64,000 nucleotides of DNA from positions 372,001 to 436,000 of the forward strand of contig NZ_CP015079.1 of assembly GCF_001653335.1 (NCBI RefSeq), read 5' to 3'. Each line of letters opens with the position of its first letter. Positions within the stretch are counted from its first letter, which is position 1. The stretch comes from Nocardioides dokdonensis FR1436. GTDB taxonomy: Bacteria; Actinomycetota; Actinomycetes; Propionibacteriales; Nocardioidaceae. Position numbers and translations under genes: made by a program. Below, piece after piece: positions 17,025-24,997 of the stretch. A model generated the notes under the pieces. That model saw nothing but the letters and a program-made list of their open reading frames with translations, had not been told where the DNA came from and did no database searches.

Positions 17025-17984
17025 GTGAGGAACAAGCTGGGCCGGCTCCGGTCCGCTGCGACACCGTCCCGTCCGGCCGGACCGGCTCCCGACCCGGCCC
17101 CCCAGGAGGAGCCGGGACCCGCGAGCCGGCAGCCGCCGGACGGCGCACTGGCTGTCGACGGCGCCGGCGTCTTCGACGGTGCCACGCTCTGGGCGAGCAT
17201 CGCCCTCTCCGCACCCGACCAACGTCCGGCCCTGCGCTCGACCCACGACCCGGACCAGGTCGTGACCCTGCCCGCCGACCGGCTGGATACCGACGAGACC
17301 GGAGGCGCCCTGGCCGGAGCCGAGCACGCCGTCGCCGTCACCGTCGCCGTGGACTCGGTCGTGGGCCCGGCCGACCTCCCGGCCCGTGACGAGGCCTGGG
17401 ACCTGGTCGTGCAGACCCCGGAGGGACACCTCCTGCCGGTGTGGGTGCCCGTCGCCGACGGCTCCGGCCGGCTCACGGTGCCGGCCGGTCCCCGCGGCGA
17501 CACCGTGCTCTCGCTACAGCGCACCGACGCCGGCGGCCTGCGCCTGCGCCGACGCCCCCTGGCACCGGGTGTCCGTGTGGTGGACGTCCGCACCGGCACC
17601 CCCACCGACCCCGGCGCCGTGGTCCTCGAGATGGCCGGCGGCGCCGACACCCCTCCGCTCGACTCCCTGCACCTGCTGGACCGCGACGGCGAGACCGTGG
17701 CGAGGATCCCGGCGACGCCCACCCCCGCGGGGACCTGGCAGGCGGAGGTCACCGTCCTCGCCCTCGACGCGCTCGCCCCGCTCGAGCCGCAGCCACTCAC
17801 CCTGGTCGCCACCGCCGGAGACCGCCGGCTGGTCGTGCGACGCGACCGCAACGGCCTGGCCGCACCCGGCAAGGACACCCTGCTGCCGGAGCTCTCGGAC
17901 GGGGACGACCGGGTGCTGCGCCTGCGCTGGGTCGGTCCGCTCGCCGAGCTCGGTGCCCGCCTGACGACAGGGACCACCGGATGA
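17025..17984 (+). CDS. uncharacterised protein translationally coupled to a GT4–Stealth enzyme
   Basis: 319 aa, GTG start at 17025, ending in ATGA shared with the next gene, so translation is probably coupled. After a Pro-rich N-terminal 40 residues the protein is a series of predicted beta strands with repeated 'DLVVQTPEGHLLPVWVPV' and 'LTLVATAGDRRLVVRRDRNG' motifs, suggesting two or three beta-sandwich domains. No signal peptide or membrane segment is seen. By position it belongs to the glycan-assembly step encoded downstream; no catalytic motif is recognisable. Confidence 0.65.
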   Translation: MRNKLGRLRSAATPSRPAGPAPDPAPQEEPGPASRQPPDGALAVDGAGVFDGATLWASIALSAPDQRPALRSTHDPDQVVTLPADRLDTDETGGALAGAEHAVAVTVAVDSVVGPADLPARDEAWDLVVQTPEGHLLPVWVPVADGSGRLTVPAGPRGDTVLSLQRTDAGGLRLRRRPLAPGVRVVDVRTGTPTDPGAVVLEMAGGADTPPLDSLHLLDRDGETVARIPATPTPAGTWQAEVTVLALDALAPLEPQPLTLVATAGDRRLVVRRDRNGLAAPGKDTLLPELSDGDDRVLRLRWVGPLAELGARLTTGTTG

Positions 17985-20683
17985 GGATCACCTGGCTGCT
18001 CGACGACGCCGGCCTGCCCGGCGGGCTCGAGGCCTCGGGCCTGGCCGTCGCCGGGGTGCTGGCGCAGCGCCACGACGTCCGGGTGCTGTCCCTGCTGTCG
18101 CCGGACCCCACCGGACCCGCGGTGGCCGTGCCCTCCGGCGTGGAGCTGCTCACCCTGCTCGCCCGCACCGCCGACGACCCTGCACCGACCGGCTCGGCGC
18201 TGAGCCCCGGGGTCCCCGGCCACGGCGCCGACTCCGACGCCGCCCTCGAGCGTGCGCTGCGTGCCGAGCGCGCCGACGTGGTGGTCACGACGTCGGCGCC
18301 GCTCCAGGCCGCCGCGGCCCGGCTGCTGCCGCCCGGCACCGCCCTGGTCCACCACGAGGGCGGGACGTCGTCGAGCCGCGGCCCCTCCGCCGGCCCCCTC
18401 ATCGACAGCGCCGACCAGGCCGACGCGGTCGTGGTGCTGACCCCCAGCATGGCCGCCTGGATGCGCGAGCAGCGTGCACCCGCCCCCCTCGGGGCGGAGG
18501 TCGTGGACATCGCGCTCGCCCTGCCCGCAGGCCACGCGCCGCGGTCGCTGGGCGACGGGCGCCTGGTGGTGACCTCGACCCGGCTCACCCCGGAGGGGCA
18601 GGTCCAGAAGCTGGTCCACGCCTTCGCGGACGCGGCCGACCGGCTGCCCGGCTGGCGCCTGCGGGTGTACGGCGAGGGCCGGTTGCGCTGGCAGCTGCTG
18701 CGCCAGGCACGCCGCGAGGGTCTCTACGACCGGGTGGAGCTGCCCGGCACCGTGCCCGACATGCGCACCGCGTGGGCCCAGGCCTCGATCGCCGCCTTCA
18801 CCTCGCGATGGAGCGGCCCCGAGGCACCCTCGGCGCTGCAGCAGGCGATGGCGGCCGGGGTGCCCCCGATCGCCTTCGACGCCCCCGACGGCGCACGGCA
18901 CTGGGTCGACCACGGCGTCGACGGCCTGCTGACCACCCCGGACACGGTGGCCGGGCTGGCCTCGGCACTGGTCGCCCTCGGCGAGGACGACACCACCCGC
19001 CGCCGCCTGGGCGCCGCGGCCGCAGCGACGGCGACCCAGTGGCGACCCGCCGCCGTGGCCGCGCGCTGGGAGGAGCTGCTGCAGCGGGTCGTCGACCGGC
19101 GCGGCGGCCGCAGCCGGCTCGACCTGCGCGACCGGGCGAGCGCCGCACCCGACGAGCAGGCGGCCGCGCCGCCTGCGCCGGCCGTCTCCAGCGACATCTC
19201 GTCGGTCACGCCCGACGAAGCACGCCGCACCGCGCTCGAGGGTGCGGCGGCCTGCGCCCGGGCGGTCACGGACACCTGGTTCGTGCTGCCCCGCCACGGT
19301 GACCCCGCCCCCGTGGTCGTGGTGCCGATGCACGAGCGCGACGCGTTCCTGACCGCGCTGGGCGCCGCGGTGCTGCCCGACTACCTGTGCCTGCTCGATC
19401 CCGGCGACCAGGGCTGGCCCGACCGGTTCGGCACCGTGCCCGAGCTGGCCGCCCGCCTGCGGCACGGCCGCACCTCGCGACTGGTCCTGGGCCCCTGGCC
19501 GACCGCGGACGGCCGGGCCACCCACCTGTCCACCGGGTGCGCCGTCGAGGTCCAGTTCTGGCCCGAGTCGCCCGACGACGACCTGGTGGCGCCGCGCCCC
19601 AACCTCTACGCCTCCCGGTTCTCGCGGACCGAGGTGCGCGACGGCCCGCGCGACACCGAGGTCGACGGGGTCCCGGTGCGCACCTTCCCGATGATGACGA
19701 CCCCCACGACGACCGAGGTCCGCGGACCCGTGGACGTGGTCTACACCTGGGTCGACGGCGCCGACCCGCAGTGGGACGAGGCGCGCCAGCGACGGCTCGA
19801 CGAGGCCGACGGCGGTGCGCTGCGGCGCGAGGCCGGCGGCCGCGCCCGGTTCACCTCCCACGACGAGCTGCGCTACTCGATGCGCTCGCTGCACCTCTTC
19901 GCGCCCTGGGTACGCCGCATCCACCTCGTCACCGCCGGACAGGCGCCCGCGTGGCTCGACACCTCGCACCCCCGCGTGCAGCTGGTCGACCACCGCGACA
20001 TCCTGCCCGCGGACGCGCTGCCCACGTTCAACTCGCACGCGATCGAGACCGGGCTGCACCGGGTGCCCGACCTCAGCGAGCAGTTCGTCTACCTCAACGA
20101 CGACGTGCTGCTCGGGCGACCGGTCGGCCCGGAGACCTTCTTCGGCCCCGGCGGCCAGTTCGCGTCGTTCTTCTCCACGGTCCCGATCGGCCCCAGCGGC
20201 ACCGGCGACGTGCCGCCGTTCCTCGCGGCGGCCTGGAACAACCGGGCGCTGCTGCACGCCGCCTTCGGCGTCCACATCACCCACACGATGGCGCACTCAC
20301 CGCACCCGCACCGCCGTTCGGTGCTCGCCGAGGTCGCGGAGCGCTTCGCGACCGAGGTCGAGCGGACCGCGCGGTCGCCGTTCCGGTCCGCGCAGGACGT
20401 CTCGCTGCTCAGCTCCCTGGCCCAGCACTACGGGATGCTGACGGGGACGTCCTTCGTGGGTACGGGTTCGCTGGCCTTCGTGAACCTCGGCGGGAGCGAC
20501 CTGCCTCGGCAGCTGCAGCAGCTGCTCGAGTCCCGCGACACCGACTTCGTCTGCCTGGCCGACGACCACGACCACGCGCTGCGCGCCGGCCAGCTCGAGG
20601 AGGTGCTCGGCACCTGGTGCGAGTCCTACTACCCGGTCCGGGCGCCCTGGGAGCTCCCGGCGCAGGTGCCTCAGTCGAGCTGA
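17981..20683 (+). CDS. fusion of GT4-family glycosyltransferase and Stealth-family sugar-phosphotransferase
   Basis: 900 aa, ATG overlapping the upstream stop. Residues 1–375 are a GT-B glycosyltransferase: 'LPGGLEASGLAVAGVLAQRHDV' acceptor loop, RLRVYGEGRLR, and the sugar-nucleotide block SGPEAPSALQQAMAAGVPP. A linker of about 200 residues follows. From about residue 585 the Stealth regions appear in order: CR1 DVVYTWVDGADPQW, CR2 FTSHDELRYSMRSLHLF…HLVTAGQAPAWL, CR3 near THTMAHSPHPHRRS, and CR4 in the last 50 residues. Stealth proteins transfer hexose-1-phosphate in capsule synthesis. One chain may thus add a sugar and link it by phosphodiester. The 3' end overlaps the convergent sulfotransferase gene by 13 bp. 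Confidence 0.88.
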   Translation: MRITWLLDDAGLPGGLEASGLAVAGVLAQRHDVRVLSLLSPDPTGPAVAVPSGVELLTLLARTADDPAPTGSALSPGVPGHGADSDAALERALRAERADVVVTTSAPLQAAAARLLPPGTALVHHEGGTSSSRGPSAGPLIDSADQADAVVVLTPSMAAWMREQRAPAPLGAEVVDIALALPAGHAPRSLGDGRLVVTSTRLTPEGQVQKLVHAFADAADRLPGWRLRVYGEGRLRWQLLRQARREGLYDRVELPGTVPDMRTAWAQASIAAFTSRWSGPEAPSALQQAMAAGVPPIAFDAPDGARHWVDHGVDGLLTTPDTVAGLASALVALGEDDTTRRRLGAAAAATATQWRPAAVAARWEELLQRVVDRRGGRSRLDLRDRASAAPDEQAAAPPAPAVSSDISSVTPDEARRTALEGAAACARAVTDTWFVLPRHGDPAPVVVVPMHERDAFLTALGAAVLPDYLCLLDPGDQGWPDRFGTVPELAARLRHGRTSRLVLGPWPTADGRATHLSTGCAVEVQFWPESPDDDLVAPRPNLYASRFSRTEVRDGPRDTEVDGVPVRTFPMMTTPTTTEVRGPVDVVYTWVDGADPQWDEARQRRLDEADGGALRREAGGRARFTSHDELRYSMRSLHLFAPWVRRIHLVTAGQAPAWLDTSHPRVQLVDHRDILPADALPTFNSHAIETGLHRVPDLSEQFVYLNDDVLLGRPVGPETFFGPGGQFASFFSTVPIGPSGTGDVPPFLAAAWNNRALLHAAFGVHITHTMAHSPHPHRRSVLAEVAERFATEVERTARSPFRSAQDVSLLSSLAQHYGMLTGTSFVGTGSLAFVNLGGSDLPRQLQQLLESRDTDFVCLADDHDHALRAGQLEEVLGTWCESYYPVRAPWELPAQVPQSS

Positions 20684-21690
20684 GCGCGCAGCTCTCGCAG
20701 CTCGGCGCGGTGCCGGCGGGTGAGGCGACGCTGGACGCGACGTCGGGCCGTGATCACGGTGGCCTCGGTCTCGTGGAACGCCAGCCCGGCGGCCAGGCTG
20801 TGCAGCCGGGCGTAGTCGGCGCGGCAGGCCGCCACCTCCGCGAGGCTCGCCGCGTCCTCCGGGTCGTCGACCAGCCCGGTCACCGCGCTCCACAGTCGCT
20901 CGGCGAGCACCCTCAGCTCGTCGAGGACCTCGACGTCGCCCCAGGAGACGCGGGACCGGTTGAGATCGGGGGTCAGGAAGTCATCGACCTCGTGCGCCGA
21001 CCGGTCGTGCACCGTGGCGGGCAGGTCGAGGCCGGTCTGGGCGCCCACGCGGGCCAGGCAGGAACGCCAGTCGGCGAGCAGGTCGTCGTAGCGGACCCAG
21101 GCGCGTCGTACGCCCTGGGTCGCGGCCACGGACTCCAGGGTGTTGTTGACCCACCCGGCGACGTTCGCCGAGGAGCGGCGCAGGCGGACCTCGTCGCTCT
21201 CGTCGGAGAGGAACGCGGTGTCGCGTGACCGGGCGACCACCGTCGGGTGGCGCAGGGTGACCAGGAAGACCAGGTCGTGGCCGGTGGCGGCCGCCGCGTC
21301 ACGCCACAGCCGGGGCACCCAGAAGATCCGGGGGTCCTTGACCAGCAGCCGCTCCGCCGCGCCCTGCTCCTCGAGCCAGGCCACCAGCTCGGCCAGCACG
21401 GCGGGGTCGGCTGCGGCCGCTGCGGCCGCGGCGGCCGCCTCCGGCCGGGCGTCGTTGGTCCGGACCGGGACCGAGCCCAGCAGGCGCTCGTGCAGCTCGA
21501 CGACCCACTGGCTCTCGTAGAAGCCGCGGGGGTTGATCTCCGTGGCCTCGAGCAGCGGGAGCGGGACGTGCCAGCCGAGCCGCTGCAGCGAGCCTGCCAG
21601 CGAGCTGGTCCCGCTGCGTCCCGAGCCGGTCACCAGGACCAGCTGACGCCTCGTGCCCGCCCCGTCTTCTCCCTGCACCGCCGTGTCCAC
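20671..21690 (-). CDS. sulfotransferase family protein
   Basis: 339 aa, GTG start at 21690 with a leaderless-type -10. The 5'-PAPS-binding P-loop is TGSGRSGTSSLAG (about 20–32), and the 3'-phosphate motif region is LVTLRHPTVVARSRDT. INPRGFYES and WVRYDDLLADW are typical of bacterial sulfotransferases that act on carbohydrate or lipid. It has an unusual run of about ten alanines near residue 85. It is convergent with the GT4–Stealth gene and could sulfate the same surface glycan; that link is inferred from position. Confidence 0.85.
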   Translation of the reverse strand: MDTAVQGEDGAGTRRQLVLVTGSGRSGTSSLAGSLQRLGWHVPLPLLEATEINPRGFYESQWVVELHERLLGSVPVRTNDARPEAAAAAAAAAADPAVLAELVAWLEEQGAAERLLVKDPRIFWVPRLWRDAAAATGHDLVFLVTLRHPTVVARSRDTAFLSDESDEVRLRRSSANVAGWVNNTLESVAATQGVRRAWVRYDDLLADWRSCLARVGAQTGLDLPATVHDRSAHEVDDFLTPDLNRSRVSWGDVEVLDELRVLAERLWSAVTGLVDDPEDAASLAEVAACRADYARLHSLAAGLAFHETEATVITARRRVQRRLTRRHRAELRELRAQLD

Positions 21691-21697
21691 GGCCCGG

Positions 21698-21703
21698 AGC
21701 CTA
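21698..21703 (-). promoter_or_regulatory. -10 hexamer of leaderless sulfotransferase promoter
   Basis: TAGGCT on the minus strand, 7 nt before GTG 21690. Confidence 0.5.
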
Positions 21704-21726
21704 CGGGAGCGCGCTTGTTACCGAAC

Positions 21727-21759
21727 GCTGGACCGATTGTGGACCTCGTGTGGACCCAT
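21727..21759 (+). repeat. three 11-bp direct repeats (candidate response-regulator site)
   Basis: GCTGGACC, TGTGGACC and TGTGGACC begin at 21727, 21738 and 21749, exactly 11 bp apart. They end 20 bp before a TACAGT hexamer (21777–21782). Direct repeats on one helical face overlapping the -35 are typical of OmpR/PhoB-family activators. Confidence 0.55.
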
Positions 21760-21776
21760 CTGTCTGTCTCCGCTCG

Positions 21777-21782
21777 TACAGT
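21777..21782 (+). promoter_or_regulatory. candidate -10 of the structured RNA
   Basis: TACAGT lies 9 bp before the first hairpin, so transcription would start near 21789. No good -35 is present, which fits activator dependence on the upstream 11-bp repeats. Confidence 0.4.
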
Positions 21783-21788
21783 GGTGCT

Positions 21789-21965
21789 CACGAGGTCGCC
21801 GGGGGGCGACCTCCCCGGTCGCACCGGGGGGAATGCCGCGGTTCTGGGGGGAACGCGGACTCACCCCGGCGCGACCACCGCGTCCGAAGATCCGGGGGGA
21901 TCTCTCGGACGCAGAGACGGGAGCCCGTCCGGAGCAGCCGAGGCTGCACCGGGCGGGCCCTTCTC
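21789..21965 (+). ncRNA. candidate structured small RNA, six consecutive hairpins with G-run loops
   Basis: Hairpins: 21792–21813 (9 bp, GGGG loop), 21813–21829 (6 bp), 21836–21858 (8 bp with one bulge, TGGGGG loop), 21881–21911 (13 bp with one bulge, GGGG loop), 21916–21929 (5 bp), and 21934–21947 (6 bp). The last is nested in a 10-bp stem (21923–21932 with 21949–21958) followed by CCTTCTCG, a plausible terminator. A -10 precedes the first hairpin. There is no convincing reading frame. On the opposite strand the loops become runs of six C, recalling the actinobacterial 6C RNA motif, so the strand is uncertain. I prefer plus because of the promoter and terminator. Confidence 0.45.
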
Positions 21966-21975
21966 GTCCCAGGAC

Positions 21976-23061
21976 TCAGTCGTCCTGCACCCGGTTGCCG
22001 TCGGCGTCCCAGTGCTCGGCGACCTTCTTCGAGGGCTGCACCCGTGGCGGCTCGCCAGGCATCTTCGGGTGGTCGGGCGGGTAGGGCATCTCTCCCCCGG
22101 GCAGCTCCTCGTACAGGTCGAGCAGCGGCTGGATCGAGAACGCCTCGTCGTCGATGCCGGCCCACGGGTCGCCGTCGGCGAGCCGGTCGGGCACCGAGAA
22201 GAGGTGGTGCTCGCGCGGGTCGCGCAGCTCGGCGACCTCGGCCCACGTCAGCGGGGTCGAGACCGGGGCACCGGGCAGCGGCCGCAACGAGTACGCCGAG
22301 GCGATGGTGCGGTCCCGGCAGTTCTGGTTGTAGTCGACGAAGATCCGCTCCCCGCGCTCCTCCTTCCACCACGCCGTCGTGACCTGGTCGTCCCGGCGCT
22401 CCAGCGCCCGGCCGAACCCGATCGCCGCGTGCCGGACGTCGGTGAACTCCCAGCGCGGCTCGATCCGCACGTAGACGTGCACCCCGCGGTTGCCCGAGGT
22501 CTTGGCGTACGCCGTGATGCCGAGCTCGGCGAACAGCTCACGGGCCACACCCGCGACCCGGGCGGCGTCGGTGAACGTGGTGCCCGGCTGCGGGTCGAGG
22601 TCGATGCGCAGCTCGTCGGGGTGGTCCACGTCGCCGCGCCGGACCGGCCACGGGTGGAAGGTGAGCGTGCCCATGTGGGCGCACCAGACCGGGACCGCGA
22701 TCTCCGTCGGGCAGATCTCGTCGGCGGTGCGACCCGAGGGGAAGGTGACGGTCGCGGTCTCGAGGTAGTCGGGCGCGCCCCGGGGCACCCGCTTCTGGTA
22801 GAACGCCTCGGCCTTGCTGTCCTGCGGGCCGGTGGCCAGGTGCATGCCCTCGCGCACCCCCGCGGGCCAGCGCTCGAGAGCCGTGGGCCGGTCGCGCAGC
22901 GCGCGCATCAGGCCGACGTCGACCGAGGCGACGTACTCGGCGACCATCAGCTTGGTCACCTCGGGGGTGCGCTCCGTCGCCTCGTAGATCACCCGGTCGG
23001 GGCTGGAGACCCGCACCGCCCGCCCACCGGCCTGCACCTCGGCCGCGCTCGCCTTCGCCAT
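21976..23061 (-). CDS. LigD-type DNA polymerase/primase domain protein (stand-alone PolDom)
   Basis: 361 aa, ATG 23061 with TAGGCT 7 nt upstream. It matches the LigD polymerase (archaeo-eukaryotic primase) domain: catalytic aspartates in RIDLDPQPG (about 152–160), KTSGNRGVHVYVRI, and VDYNQNCRDRTIASAYSLR with the RP loop. This enzyme extends ends with ribo- or deoxynucleotides during NHEJ. No ligase or phosphoesterase domain is fused, so the ligase partner could be LigC (15310–16431). The last 60 residues (PLLDLYEELPGGEMPYPPD…) are a species-type extension. Confidence 0.93.
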   Translation of the reverse strand: MAKASAAEVQAGGRAVRVSSPDRVIYEATERTPEVTKLMVAEYVASVDVGLMRALRDRPTALERWPAGVREGMHLATGPQDSKAEAFYQKRVPRGAPDYLETATVTFPSGRTADEICPTEIAVPVWCAHMGTLTFHPWPVRRGDVDHPDELRIDLDPQPGTTFTDAARVAGVARELFAELGITAYAKTSGNRGVHVYVRIEPRWEFTDVRHAAIGFGRALERRDDQVTTAWWKEERGERIFVDYNQNCRDRTIASAYSLRPLPGAPVSTPLTWAEVAELRDPREHHLFSVPDRLADGDPWAGIDDEAFSIQPLLDLYEELPGGEMPYPPDHPKMPGEPPRVQPSKKVAEHWDADGNRVQDD

Positions 23062-23068
23062 GGCGCCC

Positions 23069-23074
23069 AGCCTA
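23069..23074 (-). promoter_or_regulatory. -10 hexamer of leaderless polymerase-domain promoter
   Basis: TAGGCT on the minus strand, 7 nt before ATG 23061. Confidence 0.55.
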
Positions 23075-23156
23075 GGGCGACGCTCCTCGCTGGCGCTGGT
23101 CCCTGCTCGACCTGCAGCGGGCAGATACTGCCTGGCACCCGTGCACCTCGGCGTCC

Positions 23157-23162
23157 TACGGT
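23157..23162 (+). promoter_or_regulatory. -10 hexamer of leaderless eis-like promoter
   Basis: TACGGT, 7 nt before GTG 23170. It diverges from the polymerase-domain promoter across an 84-bp spacer. Confidence 0.55.
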
Positions 23163-23169
23163 GGCCCAC

Positions 23170-24447
23170 GTGAGCGGCTACGACGACCTGACCTTCGACC
23201 TCCTCGACGTGCATGCGACCGACGAGGACTCCGTCGCCCGGCTGCACGCCTACGCGGACACCTGGAGCCAGGCGTTCCACGAGGGCCGGCTGGACGAGGA
23301 GAAGAACAAGCACTGGATCGAGCACAGCCGGGTCGACGACGTGACGCTGCGCGCGGTCCTGCCCCGACGCTCGGCGATCGGGGGCACGCCCAGGCCCGTG
23401 GCGACGTTCACCAGCTGGGACCAGCAGCTCAACGTGGGCGGCCCCGACCTCCTCCCGGTGCGGATGATCACCGACGTCACCGTGGCTCCCACCCATCGAC
23501 GTCGTGGGCTGCTCACCCGCCTGATGACCGAGGACCTCGACGAGGCCGTCCGCGCCGGCGTCCCGCTCGCGGCGCTCACCGTCTCGGAGGGCTCCATCTA
23601 CGGGCGGTACGGGTTCGGGCCGGCGACGCGCTACCGGAAGGTGCACGTCGACGTGCGCCCGGGGCGCTTCGCGCTGCACCACCTCGAGGACGACGGCACC
23701 CTGGAGCTGGCGCTGCCGGCCGAGGCCTGGCCGGCGATGGCGCAGGTCCACGCCGAGCGGCTCGCGACCTCCCGTGGAGAGATCGCCCGACCGGCGTTCT
23801 ACGAGCAGTTCCTCTCCGGCAGGTTCGACTGGGAGTCCGGGGGTCCCGACCGGAAGCTGACGGTGGTGGTGCACCTCGACGTCACCGGCCAGCCCGACGG
23901 CTACGTCGCCTACCGCACCGCCTGGAAGGACGACCAGGCGCGGCTCGAGGTGGCCGACCTGGTCGCCACGACCCACACGGCCCACCTGCGGCTGTGGCGC
24001 CACGTCGCCGACGTCGACCTCGTCACCGAGGTCCGGGCCCGCACCGCCCCCGACGACCTGCTCGACCTGGCCGTGGTCGATCCCAGGGGGGTGACCAGCG
24101 TCGAGGTCCGTGACTTCCTGTGGCTGCGCATCCTGGACCTGCCGCGGGCCCTGGAGGCGCGGCCGTGGCGCGAGGACGCCTCGGTGGTGCTCGAGGTCGA
24201 CGACGCGCTGGGACACACCGCCGGCCGCTGGCGGGTCACCACCGAGAAGGGGACGGCCCGGGTCGCGCGCACCGACGACGAGCCCAGCGTGCGGCTGCCC
24301 GCCGACGTGCTGGCCGCCCTCTACCTGGGCGACCGAAGCGTGCTCACGGCCGCGGCGGCGGGACGGCTCCACGGGCCGGACGTCACGACCCTCGCCGCGA
24401 TGGCCGACCACGCCGGGCCCGCGCCGTACTGCAGCACGGGCTTCTGA
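23170..24447 (+). CDS. Eis-like GNAT N-acetyltransferase
   Basis: 425 aa, GTG start. The first GNAT domain has the acetyl-CoA loop 'VTVAPTHRRRGLLTRLM' and 'LTVSEGSIYGRYGFGPATRY', the Eis signature. A second GNAT-like domain and a sterol-carrier-like C-terminal domain (DDALGHTAGRWRV…PSVRLPADVLAALYLG) follow. The chain ends in Phe (STGF); in Eis the free C-terminal carboxylate acts in catalysis. Eis enzymes acetylate aminoglycosides and other amines, and the physiological substrate is often unknown. Length is near that of M. tuberculosis Eis (about 400). Confidence 0.88.
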   Translation: MSGYDDLTFDLLDVHATDEDSVARLHAYADTWSQAFHEGRLDEEKNKHWIEHSRVDDVTLRAVLPRRSAIGGTPRPVATFTSWDQQLNVGGPDLLPVRMITDVTVAPTHRRRGLLTRLMTEDLDEAVRAGVPLAALTVSEGSIYGRYGFGPATRYRKVHVDVRPGRFALHHLEDDGTLELALPAEAWPAMAQVHAERLATSRGEIARPAFYEQFLSGRFDWESGGPDRKLTVVVHLDVTGQPDGYVAYRTAWKDDQARLEVADLVATTHTAHLRLWRHVADVDLVTEVRARTAPDDLLDLAVVDPRGVTSVEVRDFLWLRILDLPRALEARPWREDASVVLEVDDALGHTAGRWRVTTEKGTARVARTDDEPSVRLPADVLAALYLGDRSVLTAAAAGRLHGPDVTTLAAMADHAGPAPYCSTGF

Positions 24448-24460
24448 GGGCGGCCCGCTC

Positions 24461-24664
24461 ATGACACCCGGTCCGGCACCAGCGGTGCGCATCCTCGAGG
24501 AGTGGGTGCTGCGCGGGGGCTACTGGCAGGTGCTCACCAGCTCGCCGGAGCACACGAGCGTCTCCCTCCTGACCTGCGACGGCGGCGAGGAGATGGAGCG
24601 GGTGGTCGACGACGGGCCGGAGCTGCACGACTGGCTGGCCGGCCGTACGTCGTCGGCGGACTGA
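24461..24664 (+). CDS. small acidic protein, unknown function
   Basis: 67 aa, ATG start 13 nt after the eis-like stop, so probably co-transcribed. The core VRILEEWVLRGGYWQVLTS…VSLLTCDGGEEMERVV looks like a small three-stranded sheet with a helix. Codon usage matches neighbouring genes. No family recognised. Confidence 0.55.
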   Translation: MTPGPAPAVRILEEWVLRGGYWQVLTSSPEHTSVSLLTCDGGEEMERVVDDGPELHDWLAGRTSSAD

Positions 24665-24997
24665 CCCGGACGGTCCCGCACGCCCGCGCCCTCCTCGTTT
24701 GTTCACCCGGGTGAACAAATCTGAAGGCGCCCCCCTTATTGGCTGTGTCCCCGGCGTCCACGCGTCGGCGGGCCCCGAGGCGGAGCGCGAAGTTCTGCCA
24801 CACCGGCAGGGCCGGCAGCCCTAGCCCGACCTCGGCGCGGTCAGCAAGGTTGCGCAGGCGCTCGAGGGCCTCGTCGGCAGACGCAGATGTACAGCATCGC
24901 GTCCACCACGCTCAGCAGGTCCTCGGTCAGGCCACTTGGGTACGACATGCCCGCCACGGTGACGACACGACCGTCGGTGCAACAGGGACACACGCAG
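24665..24997. other. gene-free stretch with palindrome and possible decayed coding sequence
   Basis: No intact gene is convincing here. On the minus strand MSYPSGLTEDLLSVVDAMLY (from ATG 24948) followed in another frame by DEALERLRNLADRAEVGL suggests a decayed small gene. Base composition dips locally around 24715–24750. The palindrome at 24698–24719 is the only clear feature. Confidence 0.35.
24698..24719. promoter_or_regulatory. perfect 22-bp palindrome, candidate operator
   Basis: The arms TTTGTTCACCC and GGGTGAACAAA meet without a spacer. The size and the GTTCACCC half-site suit a TetR/GntR-class dimer. No regulator gene or start codon is directly beside it. Confidence 0.5.

Noticed and set aside
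16331..20296. 1321-codon open frame on the minus strand
   Set aside because: It lies opposite the LigC end, the coupled protein and the GT4–Stealth gene, all with strong motifs; its composition is typical antisense.
21789..21965. Reading the hairpin region as a protein-coding gene
   Set aside because: Open frames here are short, lack start signals and have no natural composition; the pairing pattern explains the sequence better.
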